Of a DNA stretch of 64,000 nucleotides, positions 35,999-44,206 are shown piece after piece (the first letter of the stretch is position 1; every line of letters begins with the position of its first letter). The DNA is from a bacterium (GTDB taxonomy: Bacteria > Myxococcota > UBA727 > JAUIJE01), in NCBI GenBank assembly GCA_030431455.1, contig JAUIJE010000001.1:620001-684000 (forward strand). The letters are read 5' to 3'. The notes below the pieces were generated by a model, which searched no databases, was not told the DNA's origin, and saw only the letters and a program-made list of their open reading frames with translations. The position numbers and the translations under genes are program-made.

Positions 35999-38133
35999 TG
36001 CGCGGGGCCCAGGTCGCGTTCGCCGCGCTGGTGGGCCTCTGCGCCACCAGCGCCCAAGCCCAAATCGGCATGTGTCCCAACGAGTTCGTGCCGAGCCAAC
36101 CTTGCTACCGCTTTTACTGCAACAGTCTCGACGTGCAGGGCAACATCAGCAACGACGGGTGTTCGCCCGCGTGCTCCGACGCCGCCCCGTCGCGCTGGGG
36201 CATGAGCACCCTCGGGGTGCGCATCGACGACACCACCGTGCCCACCGGCAACCCCAGCGTGTCCACCGCCGAGTGGCAGGCGGTCACCGCCAACGTGCTG
36301 AGCGCCTGGAGCAATGTCTCTGGGTCGAACTTCACGATGCAGGACCAGGGCAGCACCATCTATCGCTCGTTCGGCCAGAACGACGACAGCCACGAGATGT
36401 TCTGGATCACCTCCGCCAGCGAGTGGAACAACAAGGTGATGAGCGGCATCAACAACGCCCTCGGCGTGACCTCCGCCTATTACCCGTTCTGCGATCGTGA
36501 GTTCTCCGACGCGGACCTGGTGATGAACGGCGCCGGGTTCAACGACTGGGCCGCGGACGATGACGACTGCAGCAACAGTGGGTTCTTTGGGTGCAACAAC
36601 ACCACCGCCACCTTGCTCCACGAGGTCGGCCACTTCATCGGCATCGGCCACCCCTGCGGCAACGACGCATGCTCCAACTGGTCGGTGATGGCCGCGCAAT
36701 CGAGCGGCTTCAACGAGCCCGAGTCCCTGCGGTCCGCGGACTTCGCGGTGATGGAGGTGCTCTACCCGGGTACCCCCGGCGGCATGGGCTACGGCTGCAA
36801 CGGCAACGGCGACTGCAACGGCGGGCTCACCTGCGAGACCCTCAGCGGGGTCGACTACTGCACCGACACGTGCACCAGCAACGCCCAGTGCCTGGCCGGC
36901 TTTGAGTGTGACGTGGCCGGGACCGGGTTCTGTGTGTTCGCGGGGTCGGTGCTCGTCGGCGAAGGCGGCGTGTGCAACATCCAACAACAGAATTGCGAGC
37001 CGGGCCTCGACTGCTTGGGCGCCCAAGGCGCGACCAACGGCCAGTGCTACCAACACTGCACCGGTCCGGGCACGTGCGACGCGGGCGAGACCTGCATTTA
37101 TTACGACGACGCCCAACCGCAGTTCGGCGGGTTCTGCACCGGGGCCGCCGGGATCGGCGAGTACTGCGACCAGACCATCGCCTGCACCGAGGGCGCGTGT
37201 GTGCTCGAGAGCCCAACGTCTGGGTTCTGTCGTCAAGATTGCAACCTCAGCAACGGCACCGGGTGCAGCGGCGGCAACGACCACTGCTTGGACATCGGCT
37301 CGCCCGAGGGCTACTGCTTCCCCGGTGGGGCCGGCCTCGAGGGCTCGCCGTGTGACGACATCCTCGACTGCGCGGGCGGCAACCTGTGCGTGGGCAGCGC
37401 GGGCGAGTTCTTCTGTTTCCACCGCTGCGACCAGGGCTACACCTGCCAAGACTTTCAGTCCTGCCAGCCGCTCCAGGACGTCTCGTACTGCACGCCGCTC
37501 GACGCCCCCGGTGACGGGGACGGTGATGGCGACGGCGATGGGGACGGCGATGGTGACGGGGACGGCGACGGGGACGGCGACGGGGACGGTGACGGTGACG
37601 GTGACGGTGACGGGGACGGTGATGGCGACGGAGACGGCGATGGCGACGGTGATGGCGACGGTGACGGGGATGGCGACGGCGACGGCGAGTGCGATGAGCG
37701 CCGCGGTCACTGGGACTGTCCCAACGGCACCGGCTGCGTCGACGGCGCGTGCGTGGAGGACGCACAGGGCGACGTCGGGGCCTGGGGCTTTTGCAACAGC
37801 AGCGAAGACTGCAACAGCGGCATCTGCCTGAACGGCGTGTGCACCCGTCCCTGCGACGTCAGCGACGGTTGTCCCGGTGGTTATGAATGCGACGAGGAGG
37901 CTGGGGTGCCGGGCGGGGTGTGCCGCGCGTTGTCCTGCGCCGATGACGAGTCCATCTGTGACGACGGGTTCAACTGCCAGACCACCCCGGCCGAACGAAC
38001 CGCGTGCACCACCGAGGAGGCGCCGATGTGTTCGTGCGCCCAAGGCGGCGACGGCGACTCGTCAGGTCCGATGTTCGCGCTGATGAGCATCGGCGCGCTG
38101 GGGCTGTTCAGCCGTCGGCGTCGTCGACGCTGA
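35998..38133 (+). CDS. Secreted metzincin-like metalloprotease with MYXO-CTERM-like tail
   Basis: A 711-residue exported protein. A signal peptide (ends SAQA) is followed by a protease domain with the metzincin zinc motif HEVGHFIGIGH at 208-218 and a Met-turn in NWSVMAA. Cys-rich modules (EGF-like spacing) run from about 260 to 500. A pure (Gly-Asp)29 linker covers residues 505-562, then more Cys modules, and the C-terminus is CSCAQG, a hydrophobic stretch MFALMSIGALGLFS and RRRRRR. This resembles the MYXO-CTERM signal, which retains proteins at the myxobacterial cell surface until processing. Proteolytic activity is inferred from the motif. Confidence 0.85.
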   Translation: MRGAQVAFAALVGLCATSAQAQIGMCPNEFVPSQPCYRFYCNSLDVQGNISNDGCSPACSDAAPSRWGMSTLGVRIDDTTVPTGNPSVSTAEWQAVTANVLSAWSNVSGSNFTMQDQGSTIYRSFGQNDDSHEMFWITSASEWNNKVMSGINNALGVTSAYYPFCDREFSDADLVMNGAGFNDWAADDDDCSNSGFFGCNNTTATLLHEVGHFIGIGHPCGNDACSNWSVMAAQSSGFNEPESLRSADFAVMEVLYPGTPGGMGYGCNGNGDCNGGLTCETLSGVDYCTDTCTSNAQCLAGFECDVAGTGFCVFAGSVLVGEGGVCNIQQQNCEPGLDCLGAQGATNGQCYQHCTGPGTCDAGETCIYYDDAQPQFGGFCTGAAGIGEYCDQTIACTEGACVLESPTSGFCRQDCNLSNGTGCSGGNDHCLDIGSPEGYCFPGGAGLEGSPCDDILDCAGGNLCVGSAGEFFCFHRCDQGYTCQDFQSCQPLQDVSYCTPLDAPGDGDGDGDGDGDGDGDGDGDGDGDGDGDGDGDGDGDGDGDGDGDGDGDGDGDGDGDGDGECDERRGHWDCPNGTGCVDGACVEDAQGDVGAWGFCNSSEDCNSGICLNGVCTRPCDVSDGCPGGYECDEEAGVPGGVCRALSCADDESICDDGFNCQTTPAERTACTTEEAPMCSCAQGGDGDSSGPMFALMSIGALGLFSRRRRRR
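37510..37683 (+). repeat. Hexanucleotide repeat encoding (Gly-Asp)29
   Basis: A 174-bp run of GGN GAY codon pairs inside the metalloprotease gene, coding 29 Gly-Asp units. The third codon positions vary (GGT, GGC, GGG; GAC, GAT), so the DNA is degenerate while the peptide is exact. This suggests selection on the peptide as an acidic, flexible, possibly calcium-binding linker, and also a place where slippage could change length. Confidence 0.95.
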
Positions 38134-38153
38134 GCCGCGGACACCCCCTCATC

Positions 38154-38180
38154 AAAGCCCCGCGAAAGCGGGGCTTTTTT
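38154..38180. terminator. Bidirectional terminator between convergent genes
   Basis: A 10-bp perfect stem AAAGCCCCGC / GCGGGGCTTT with a GAAA loop is followed by a T run. It sits 20 bp after the metalloprotease stop and 62 bp before the convergent glycosyltransferase stop, so it can serve the plus-strand gene and weakly the minus-strand one. Confidence 0.88.
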
Positions 38181-38242
38181 GTACACCCGTCGCGTGGGCC
38201 AGGACGCGTGTGGGCCGGCGCGGGCGCCACCGCGCGGGGACG

Positions 38243-39919
38243 TCAGCGCGGCCGCTCGTACACGGTGTACAGCGGCACACCGTCGATGCGTTTTTCGTGC
38301 ACCACCCGCCAGCCGCGCACGCGGTCGAACAGCCCGGGGTAGGTGCTCCAGCGGCGTTCGTGGGTGAGCACCAGAAGGTCGGCCTTGTCGAACGACGCGG
38401 ACAGGCGCACGTCGTCGATCACCCCGTCGCGTTTGAGCCAGCGGTAGGTGCGCACGTACTCTTTGTGGTTGGGCTCGAAGTGGATGCTTTTGCCTTGGGC
38501 GTTTTTGTCGAGCCAGCGGGCGAGGGGTTTGTCCGCAATGTCATAGTAGGTGCGCTCGTACCCGCGGGCGGTGGCGCCGCGCAGGCCCCCCACGGCTTCG
38601 GCGTAGTAGGACAGGCCGTAGCCGCCGAAGGTGCGCACGGTGCCGGCGAGGCCGGGCAGGGCACAGAGCACGGCGAGCCCCACGACGAGGGCGGGGGCGG
38701 GCGCGCGGGGCAGCCGGCGCGCCAGGCCCGTGGCCGCGGCCTCGAGCCCGAAGGCGGCGAGCACCACAAACAGCGGGAAAAAGGGCATGAACAGTTTTTC
38801 GCCGCCGTACTTGGGCACGTTGGTGAACGCGACAATGCCAATGGCGAACAGCGCCTGCAGGAGCACGAAGTTGAGCACGTGATCGCGCCAGGGCGAAGGC
38901 TGGCCCGCGCGCGATTTGGTGAACAGCCGCCAGGTCGCGCCCACCGCAAGCCCGGTGCCGACGAGCCCGAGGGCGAGCAGCGGCGCGGGGATGGTCCCCG
39001 CCGCCATGACGAACGGCATGTGCCAGGGGGCGATGTCTTTGTGGTGAATGACCCCGTCGTAAAAGAGATAGATCGGGTAGTGGCCGAGGTGGAACTTCAG
39101 GTAGTCGCCCAGGCGTTGGATGGTGTCGAACCACATCCACGGCCAGCCGAGGAAAAACACCACCGGGCCGATGAGCGCCATCGAGATCAGCGCGTGGGGG
39201 ATCGCGGGCAGCTTGAACGCGGGCTGGATCACGAGCGGCCCGGTGCGGGCGACGAGCTTGAGGTCGCGTGAGCGCGACATCAGCGTGTACAGAATGGCCG
39301 GGAACACCGCGAAGGGCGCGTTGAGCTTGGTCAAGGTGGCGAGGCCGAACACCACCCCGCACAGGATGACCCAGGTGCGCGAGCGCTCGGCCCACAAAAA
39401 CGCGGCCGCGGTGAACACCACCATCGTGGCCACGGGCACGTCGAGGGTCGCGACCTGGCTGTGAAAGAAAAACCGCGGCAGCGACAGCAACAAAAGCGGC
39501 GCGACGCCCGCGTACACCGGGCCGAGCACGTCGTAGAGCAAGAGCACGAGCAGCGCGCACAGAAGCGCGCACATCAACGCCACCCCCGCGCGCGCCCCGT
39601 CGAGCCGACCGAACAGCCCGAGCTTGGTGGTGACCGCTTGGCTCACCCCCATCACAAACTTCGCGAACGTGGGGTGTTCGTGATTGGGCTTGAACGCGCG
39701 GCTCACCGCGTCCTTGCTGAAGGCTTTTCCCGGCGTGGTCACCGCGTCGCCGAGCCAGCCCGCGTAACTCTCGCCCGCGGGCGCGTAGAAGTCGTCGTCG
39801 TCGGTCAGGCCCTGTTGCGGCAGGCACACAAACAGCACGCCCGCGGCGAGCACAAACCACGCGGTGGCCAGGAGCCGGCGCGGGTGTTTGACCCAGGTGA
39901 GCACGGCGGCCGCGTTCAT
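38243..39919 (-). CDS. GT39/ArnT-like membrane glycosyltransferase
   Basis: A 558-residue polytopic protein of the GT39 (PMT/ArnT) type, expected to transfer a sugar from a lipid-linked donor on the outer face of the membrane. The luminal DDDD motif (GLTDDDDFYAPAGESY) near residue 40, the HEHPTFAKF segment and about ten hydrophobic helices support this. The C-terminal soluble domain (from about 430) is typical. The ATG overlaps the stop of the upstream unknown gene as ATGA, and that gene in turn overlaps rlmN. Acceptor and donor are unknown. Confidence 0.85.
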   Translation of the reverse strand: MNAAAVLTWVKHPRRLLATAWFVLAAGVLFVCLPQQGLTDDDDFYAPAGESYAGWLGDAVTTPGKAFSKDAVSRAFKPNHEHPTFAKFVMGVSQAVTTKLGLFGRLDGARAGVALMCALLCALLVLLLYDVLGPVYAGVAPLLLLSLPRFFFHSQVATLDVPVATMVVFTAAAFLWAERSRTWVILCGVVFGLATLTKLNAPFAVFPAILYTLMSRSRDLKLVARTGPLVIQPAFKLPAIPHALISMALIGPVVFFLGWPWMWFDTIQRLGDYLKFHLGHYPIYLFYDGVIHHKDIAPWHMPFVMAAGTIPAPLLALGLVGTGLAVGATWRLFTKSRAGQPSPWRDHVLNFVLLQALFAIGIVAFTNVPKYGGEKLFMPFFPLFVVLAAFGLEAAATGLARRLPRAPAPALVVGLAVLCALPGLAGTVRTFGGYGLSYYAEAVGGLRGATARGYERTYYDIADKPLARWLDKNAQGKSIHFEPNHKEYVRTYRWLKRDGVIDDVRLSASFDKADLLVLTHERRWSTYPGLFDRVRGWRVVHEKRIDGVPLYTVYERPR

Positions 39920-40785
39920 TCGGTCACGTCCAGGGTGAAACAGAAGTGGCGCATCCCGTCGTCGGCGGTGGTCACGTCCACCACCAGGTCCACCGGCTGT
40001 TTGTACGCGGACAGGTCGAGCGCGGTGGTGCGAAACCCGGCTTCATTGCGGTGCCGGATGCGCGCCACCCGGGTGCCGCCCACGGTGGCCTCGACCACCA
40101 CCGAGGCCCCGTCACGTTTGCGCAGGGCGCTTTGCTGAAACGCGGCCCCCAGCGACAATGTCTGTGCAGGGTCCACGCCTTTGAACGTGGTGCGCACGTG
40201 GCCGCCGGACACCGGGTGCGACCAAAAACAGCGCCGGGAGGTCTCGCCCGAGGTCACGTCCTTTTCGCCCACCCACACCCAGTCCGGGTGGGGGGCGCAG
40301 GTGTGTTTTTTCTGGGCCGCGTCCCACCGGCACGCGGTCTCTTGGCCCGCGGCGTCGACGACCACGACCGCGGCCCGTTCGATGCCGGACAAGAGCCGGG
40401 GCCCGCCCGCGTCGCGCCCTTGGGAGAGGCGCACCACCCGGACCGGCCCGTGGTCGGACACGGGTTCGGCCACGCGCCGCCAAGCCCGCGGCAAGGGGAA
40501 GGCGTCGTCGTGCACCACAATGAGATTGCGCAACGGCTCCACGCTCTTTTTCGACACCGCCAAGGTCACGGCAAAGGGCAGCCCCGCCTCGTCGGCCGCG
40601 CGCAATACATCGTCGCGCCAGGGCGGCTGGATCACCACGGTGTCGCGCGGGCTCGGCGAGAGCGTGCGCAGCGCGGTGACATACGCCTCGGCGCTCGCCC
40701 CATCTCCGTCGGTGAGCGGGACCCACACGCTCAACGCGAGCCCAAGCCCGAGCGCGACCAACGCGAGGGTCTCGTTCACCCTCAT
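39916..40785 (-). CDS. Membrane-anchored protein of unknown function
   Basis: A 289-residue protein. One hydrophobic segment at residues 5-23 (TLALVALGLGLALSVWVPL) forms a signal anchor, followed by a soluble domain of about 260 residues with four Cys (CRWDAAQKKHTC, RRCFWSH) and beta-rich segments (VVVEATVGGTRVARIRH). The ATG at 40785 is inside the 3' end of rlmN and overlaps its stop; the frame is open upstream but only as an rlmN shadow. Its stop overlaps the glycosyltransferase start, so it may partner that enzyme in surface glycosylation. No family recognised. Confidence 0.75.
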   Translation of the reverse strand: MRVNETLALVALGLGLALSVWVPLTDGDGASAEAYVTALRTLSPSPRDTVVIQPPWRDDVLRAADEAGLPFAVTLAVSKKSVEPLRNLIVVHDDAFPLPRAWRRVAEPVSDHGPVRVVRLSQGRDAGGPRLLSGIERAAVVVVDAAGQETACRWDAAQKKHTCAPHPDWVWVGEKDVTSGETSRRCFWSHPVSGGHVRTTFKGVDPAQTLSLGAAFQQSALRKRDGASVVVEATVGGTRVARIRHRNEAGFRTTALDLSAYKQPVDLVVDVTTADDGMRHFCFTLDVTE

Positions 40786-41852
40786 GGGGCCACCACCGAC
40801 AGGCCGCGTCCCTGTCCGCGCCGGGCTTGGTCGATGAGCTGGCCGCACGCGCCGAGCACGTCGGGCCCGCGCGAGCGGCGGGTGGTGGCCCGGCACCCGT
40901 CTTCGTAGAGCCACGCGCAGAACCGTTTGACGTGATCGTCACCGGGGCGCACGGACGTGGTGCCGTCGTGTTCGTTCAGGGGGATGACGTTGACCGTGGA
41001 CGGGAACCGCGCGGCGATGGCGGCGAGCTGTCGCGCGTGGGTGCGGGTGTCGTTGTCCCCCGCGCGCAAAACGTACTCGACGAGGATGCGTTCGCGCGGG
41101 CGCAGCGGGTAGCGGGCCAGACACGCGACCAGCGCGTCGAGGCCGTGCACGTCCTCGATGGGCATCGTGCGGCGCCGGCCGGCCGAGGTCGTGTCGTTGA
41201 GGCTGACCGCGAGCAGGGGGCGCGGGGACATGCGCGCGAGGCGTTCGATCCCCGGGACCAGGCCCGAGGTGCTCACGGTGATGCGGCGGGGGGCGATGCC
41301 GAGCCCGGCCTCGTGACAGAGCACGGCCACCGCGCGCTCGACCGCGGAGAGGTTGGCCAAAGGCTCGCCCATGCCCATGAACACGAGGTTGAGGTCGTGG
41401 CCGCGCAGGTCCGTTCGGGCCAAAAGCGCCACCAGCACCTGGGCCACGATGTCGCCCGCGTCGAGGTCGCGCAAAAGCCCCATGCGCCCGGTCGCGCAGA
41501 ACGTGCAGCCCATCGCGCAGCCCACCTGCGAGCTCAGGCACAGGGTGGTGCGCGGATTTTCCAGGTGCGCCCGGGGCATGACCACGGTCTCGATCAGGTG
41601 ATCGTCCGCGAGCCGCAGCACGAGCTTTTCGGAGCCGTCGGCGGCGGCTTCGCGGCGCTCGATGGCGGGCAGGGCCAGCGAGAGGCCGGCCACCGCGCTC
41701 ATCATCCGGCGGCCGAGCGCGGGCCGCCCGCCCTGGTAGGTCCAGGGCCGCATGAGCCGCTCGAACACGCGCGCTTTGGTGGTCGCGCCGGGGCCGAGCT
41801 CGTCGGGGAGCCGGCCGTAGGCCGAGGGCAGGGGCTCAACCGGATTCGCCAA
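40782..41852 (-). CDS. rlmN: 23S rRNA/tRNA adenine-C2 methyltransferase RlmN
   Basis: A radical SAM enzyme that makes 2-methyladenosine at position 2503 of 23S rRNA and position 37 of some tRNAs. The 356 residues contain the CxxxCxxC cluster at Cys112, Cys116 and Cys119 (GCAMGCTFCATG), the MGMGEPL motif and a C-terminal catalytic Cys336 (GACGQL). TTG 41852 is the start, with GGGAG eight bases before it. It overlaps the next gene by 4 bp. Cfr-type resistance (C8) is not suggested; alignment would be needed to exclude it. Confidence 0.92.
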   Translation of the reverse strand: MANPVEPLPSAYGRLPDELGPGATTKARVFERLMRPWTYQGGRPALGRRMMSAVAGLSLALPAIERREAAADGSEKLVLRLADDHLIETVVMPRAHLENPRTTLCLSSQVGCAMGCTFCATGRMGLLRDLDAGDIVAQVLVALLARTDLRGHDLNLVFMGMGEPLANLSAVERAVAVLCHEAGLGIAPRRITVSTSGLVPGIERLARMSPRPLLAVSLNDTTSAGRRRTMPIEDVHGLDALVACLARYPLRPRERILVEYVLRAGDNDTRTHARQLAAIAARFPSTVNVIPLNEHDGTTSVRPGDDHVKRFCAWLYEDGCRATTRRSRGPDVLGACGQLIDQARRGQGRGLSVVAP

Positions 41853-41875
41853 AGCTCGTCTCCCGCCCGCCGCGC

Positions 41876-41902
41876 AAAAAAAATGCCTCGCCGAAGCGAG
41901 GC
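41876..41902 (-). terminator. Rho-independent terminator of tRNA-Ala
   Basis: Read on the minus strand: GCCTCGC / GCGAGGC with a TTCG loop, then A and eight T. It starts four bases after the tRNA CCA end and separates the tRNA from the rlmN operon. Confidence 0.93.
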
Positions 41903-41905
41903 TGA

Positions 41906-41981
41906 TGGTGGAGCTGATCGGGCTCGAACCGACGACCTTTGCAATGCGAATGCAACGCTCTCCCAGCTGAGCTACAGCCCC
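41906..41981 (-). tRNA. tRNA-Ala (anticodon CGC)
   Basis: On the minus strand the cloverleaf is GGGGCTG / CAGCTCC (with the G3:U70 identity pair of tRNA-Ala), D arm TAGCTCAGCTGGGAGAGC, anticodon stem TTGCA/TGCAA with loop TTCGCAT, T arm GGTTCGAGCCC, and an encoded CCA. The anticodon CGC reads GCG, a common Ala codon in this GC-rich genome. Promoter-like and terminator sequences flank it on both sides. Confidence 0.95.
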
Positions 41982-41992
41982 ATTCCAGCCTG

Positions 41993-42021
41993 TAGCTACG
42001 GGGCGTGTGCGCCCCTGTCAA
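41993..42021 (-). promoter_or_regulatory. Promoter of tRNA-Ala
   Basis: Read on the minus strand: a perfect TTGACA (42021-42016), a 17-base spacer, then TAGCTA (41998-41993). The expected start is near 41986, a few bases before the tRNA 5' end. The spacer holds an inverted repeat (GGGGCG / CGCCCC). The -10 element is weak, so confidence is moderate. Confidence 0.5.
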
Positions 42022-42047
42022 CAACCTCGTGCGGTCGTTTCCGCGAT

Positions 42048-43220
42048 TCAGGTCGTTTGTGGGCTGGGGCCGCCGAGGGCGGCCAGGAGGTGTTCGACCG
42101 CGCCCCGGTCCTCGACCTCCTGGTCGAGCTCGGGCACGACGAGCATGCGGCCGGGGCCGGCGGCGCGCCGCATGTTGCCCAGGCCTTCGGAGTCGCGCCG
42201 GGCGAGCTGGCGGCGGGTGGCGCGCGCGCCGAGCAGGACCTTGGTGAGGTCGACCTCGGACAAGGCCGCGTCGGGGGCGGTGGCGAGCGCTTGGCGGATG
42301 CCCTCGGCGCTGGGGACCTCGTCGGGGGCGCTCACGGTGTGCACGCGGTTGGCGATGAAGGCCTTGGGCTCGACCTTGAACCGCTTGAGCGTCCGGGAAA
42401 ACTCGAGCGCTTCGCTCACCCGCACCGGGTCGGCGCCGCTGATGACGATGAAGCTGGTGGTGGGGTCGGCGAGCAGGCGCTCGATGGCCTGGCCGCGTTC
42501 GCGGAACGCGCCGAACAGCCCTTGGAACGCGGTGGCGAAGTCCTGCACGTCCTCGATGAAGGGTTCGCCCAGGGTCTTGCCCAGCACCTGCAGGGCCATT
42601 TCGCCGGCGCGGTCTTTGAGCTTTTGGAACAAGCCGCGTTTTTGTTCGTCCGAACGGTTGATGAAAAACCGCTGGATTTTTTCCGAGAAGAAGTTGGCCA
42701 CCCGGGTGGGGGCGTCGAGGAAGTCGAGGGCGTTCACCGAGGGGGGCGTGTCGAGCACGATGAGGTCGTAGTCGCCGCTTTGGTACAGCGCGAACAGTTT
42801 TTCGACCGCCATGTACTCGTGGGTGCCGCCGAGCTGGCGGGCCACGACCTGGTACAGGCGGTTGTTGAGCAGCTTTTGCTGGCGCTCGGGCTCGGGCACC
42901 AGCCGCTGGATGAGGTCGTCGAAGGCCTCGGCGGTCTCGAGCATCATCGCGTCCACGCTGCCGGGGGCTACAATGTCACTGGAGAGCGGGCGCGGCTCGT
43001 TGCCCATCTTGGGCAGGCCGAGGGCTTGGGCCAACCGGCGGGCGGGGTCGATGGTGAGCACCGCCGCGCGTTTGCCCAGGCGGCCGGCGTAGATCGCGAG
43101 GCCGGCCGCGGTGGTGGTCTTGCCCACGCCCCCCGAGCCCACGCACACGATCACGCGGCTCTTCTTGACCAGGCTGTGCAGCGTCTGCTGGCCGGCGGAG
43201 GTGTCGAGCGGCGCGTTCAT
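42048..43220 (-). CDS. ArsA/Get3-like ATPase, subunit lacking the signature lysine
   Basis: A 390-residue ATPase of the ArsA/Get3 (anion pump/tail-anchor targeting) superfamily. The P-loop reads VGSGGVGKTT (residues 27-36), so the signature Lys found in KGGVGKT is a Ser here. Switch I TIDPARRLAQALG is preserved and Walker B-like LIVLDTPPS is present. It has no transmembrane segment and is soluble. The ATG overlaps the stop of the second ArsA-like gene as ATGA. The pair may form a heterodimer, with one partner supplying the lysine. Its substrate is not indicated: there is no arsenite-type Cys triad and no arsB/arsC nearby. Confidence 0.85.
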   Translation of the reverse strand: MNAPLDTSAGQQTLHSLVKKSRVIVCVGSGGVGKTTTAAGLAIYAGRLGKRAAVLTIDPARRLAQALGLPKMGNEPRPLSSDIVAPGSVDAMMLETAEAFDDLIQRLVPEPERQQKLLNNRLYQVVARQLGGTHEYMAVEKLFALYQSGDYDLIVLDTPPSVNALDFLDAPTRVANFFSEKIQRFFINRSDEQKRGLFQKLKDRAGEMALQVLGKTLGEPFIEDVQDFATAFQGLFGAFRERGQAIERLLADPTTSFIVISGADPVRVSEALEFSRTLKRFKVEPKAFIANRVHTVSAPDEVPSAEGIRQALATAPDAALSEVDLTKVLLGARATRRQLARRDSEGLGNMRRAAGPGRMLVVPELDQEVEDRGAVEHLLAALGGPSPQTT

Positions 43221-44176
43221 GCAAGCTCCGCGGCCAGCCGACCCGCTTGGGTCTCGTCGGGGGAGAGGTCAGAGATGTAGGGCAGGGCCACGCACTCGGC
43301 CCCGCGCTCCACCGCGCCTTCGGCCAGGCGTTGGGCCTCGCGGGTGGCGCGCCGGGCCCAGGAGCGCAAAAAGCGCAGGTCGTGGCCAAACGACTCGAGG
43401 GTGGGGTTGGCCGTGAGGTCCTCGAGGAGCGCGTCGGGCAGGTGCGGCTTGGGCTCGACGAACACCCCGTTGGCCACCACCGGCCCGAGGGGCGCGCCGA
43501 GCTCGTTGAGCTGGTCGAGGAACTCGAGCAGCTCGGTCACGGGCAGCTCCTCGGGGAGCGCGACGGTCACCATGGCGGTGCGCGACTTGTCATTGACGAA
43601 CTCGCGCACTTTTTTGGCCCGCTCGTACACCGGGCCCGCGCGCAGGACGCGCATGATGCCGTCGGGGGCGCGCAACATCGCGAGGGCGTGACCGGTGGCG
43701 TGCAGGTCGACGATCACCGGGCCCTTGTCCGCGCGCTCCTCGGCCAGCTGCACCACGCGCCCGATCAATGCCATTTCATTGACCGACGGGGACGCGCGCA
43801 AGAAGAGGCGCGAGACCCGATTTTGGAACAACAGGTCGGCGAGGGCTTTGCTCGGCAGCGACGCGTGCGCGTAGGCGCGCACCGCTTCCTCGGAGTCTTG
43901 GTTGACCGCGAGGATGCCGGGCACGACCTCGCGCAGCTCGTCGGTGATGGCCCGGCCGCCGGGGAACGGCGACGGCCGCCGCGGCGCATCGCACTCGAAC
44001 AGCACCGGGCTTTTGCCCATCTCGCGCGCGAGCAGCGCGAGCAGCGCGCTGACCACGCTCTTGCCGACCCCGCCCTTGCCGGACACGAACACCAACGCGC
44101 GCGAAGACAGGATCTCTTCGAACGCCCCGCGCACGGAACGCGTCGACAGGCCAGGCACGTCGGTCAGAGCACTCAC
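43217..44176 (-). CDS. ArsA/Get3-like ATPase, subunit with the signature lysine
   Basis: A 319-residue partner of the preceding ATPase. The P-loop reads SGKGGVGKS (residues 32-40) with the signature Lys34, but Switch I is degenerate (FECDAPRRPSP instead of DPA). The adenine and base-recognition region is less conserved, and the protein is shorter. The start is GTG 44176. The overlap with the next gene indicates coupled synthesis. Complementary degeneracy between the two partners suggests they work together. Client unknown; tail-anchor-like or cofactor delivery are alternatives. Confidence 0.82.
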   Translation of the reverse strand: MSALTDVPGLSTRSVRGAFEEILSSRALVFVSGKGGVGKSVVSALLALLAREMGKSPVLFECDAPRRPSPFPGGRAITDELREVVPGILAVNQDSEEAVRAYAHASLPSKALADLLFQNRVSRLFLRASPSVNEMALIGRVVQLAEERADKGPVIVDLHATGHALAMLRAPDGIMRVLRAGPVYERAKKVREFVNDKSRTAMVTVALPEELPVTELLEFLDQLNELGAPLGPVVANGVFVEPKPHLPDALLEDLTANPTLESFGHDLRFLRSWARRATREAQRLAEGAVERGAECVALPYISDLSPDETQAGRLAAELA

Positions 44177-44206
44177 GCGGTGACTATAACGGCTCGCGGC
44201 CCGGGC

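Noticed and set aside
37510-37683. Microsatellite as an insertion or CRISPR-like element
   Set aside because: It is in frame inside a gene and codes a perfect Gly-Asp series; it is a coding repeat.
42048-44176. Arsenite efflux pump genes (ArsA proper)
   Set aside because: No arsenite-binding Cys triad and no arsB, arsC or arsR nearby; only the ATPase superfamily can be assigned.
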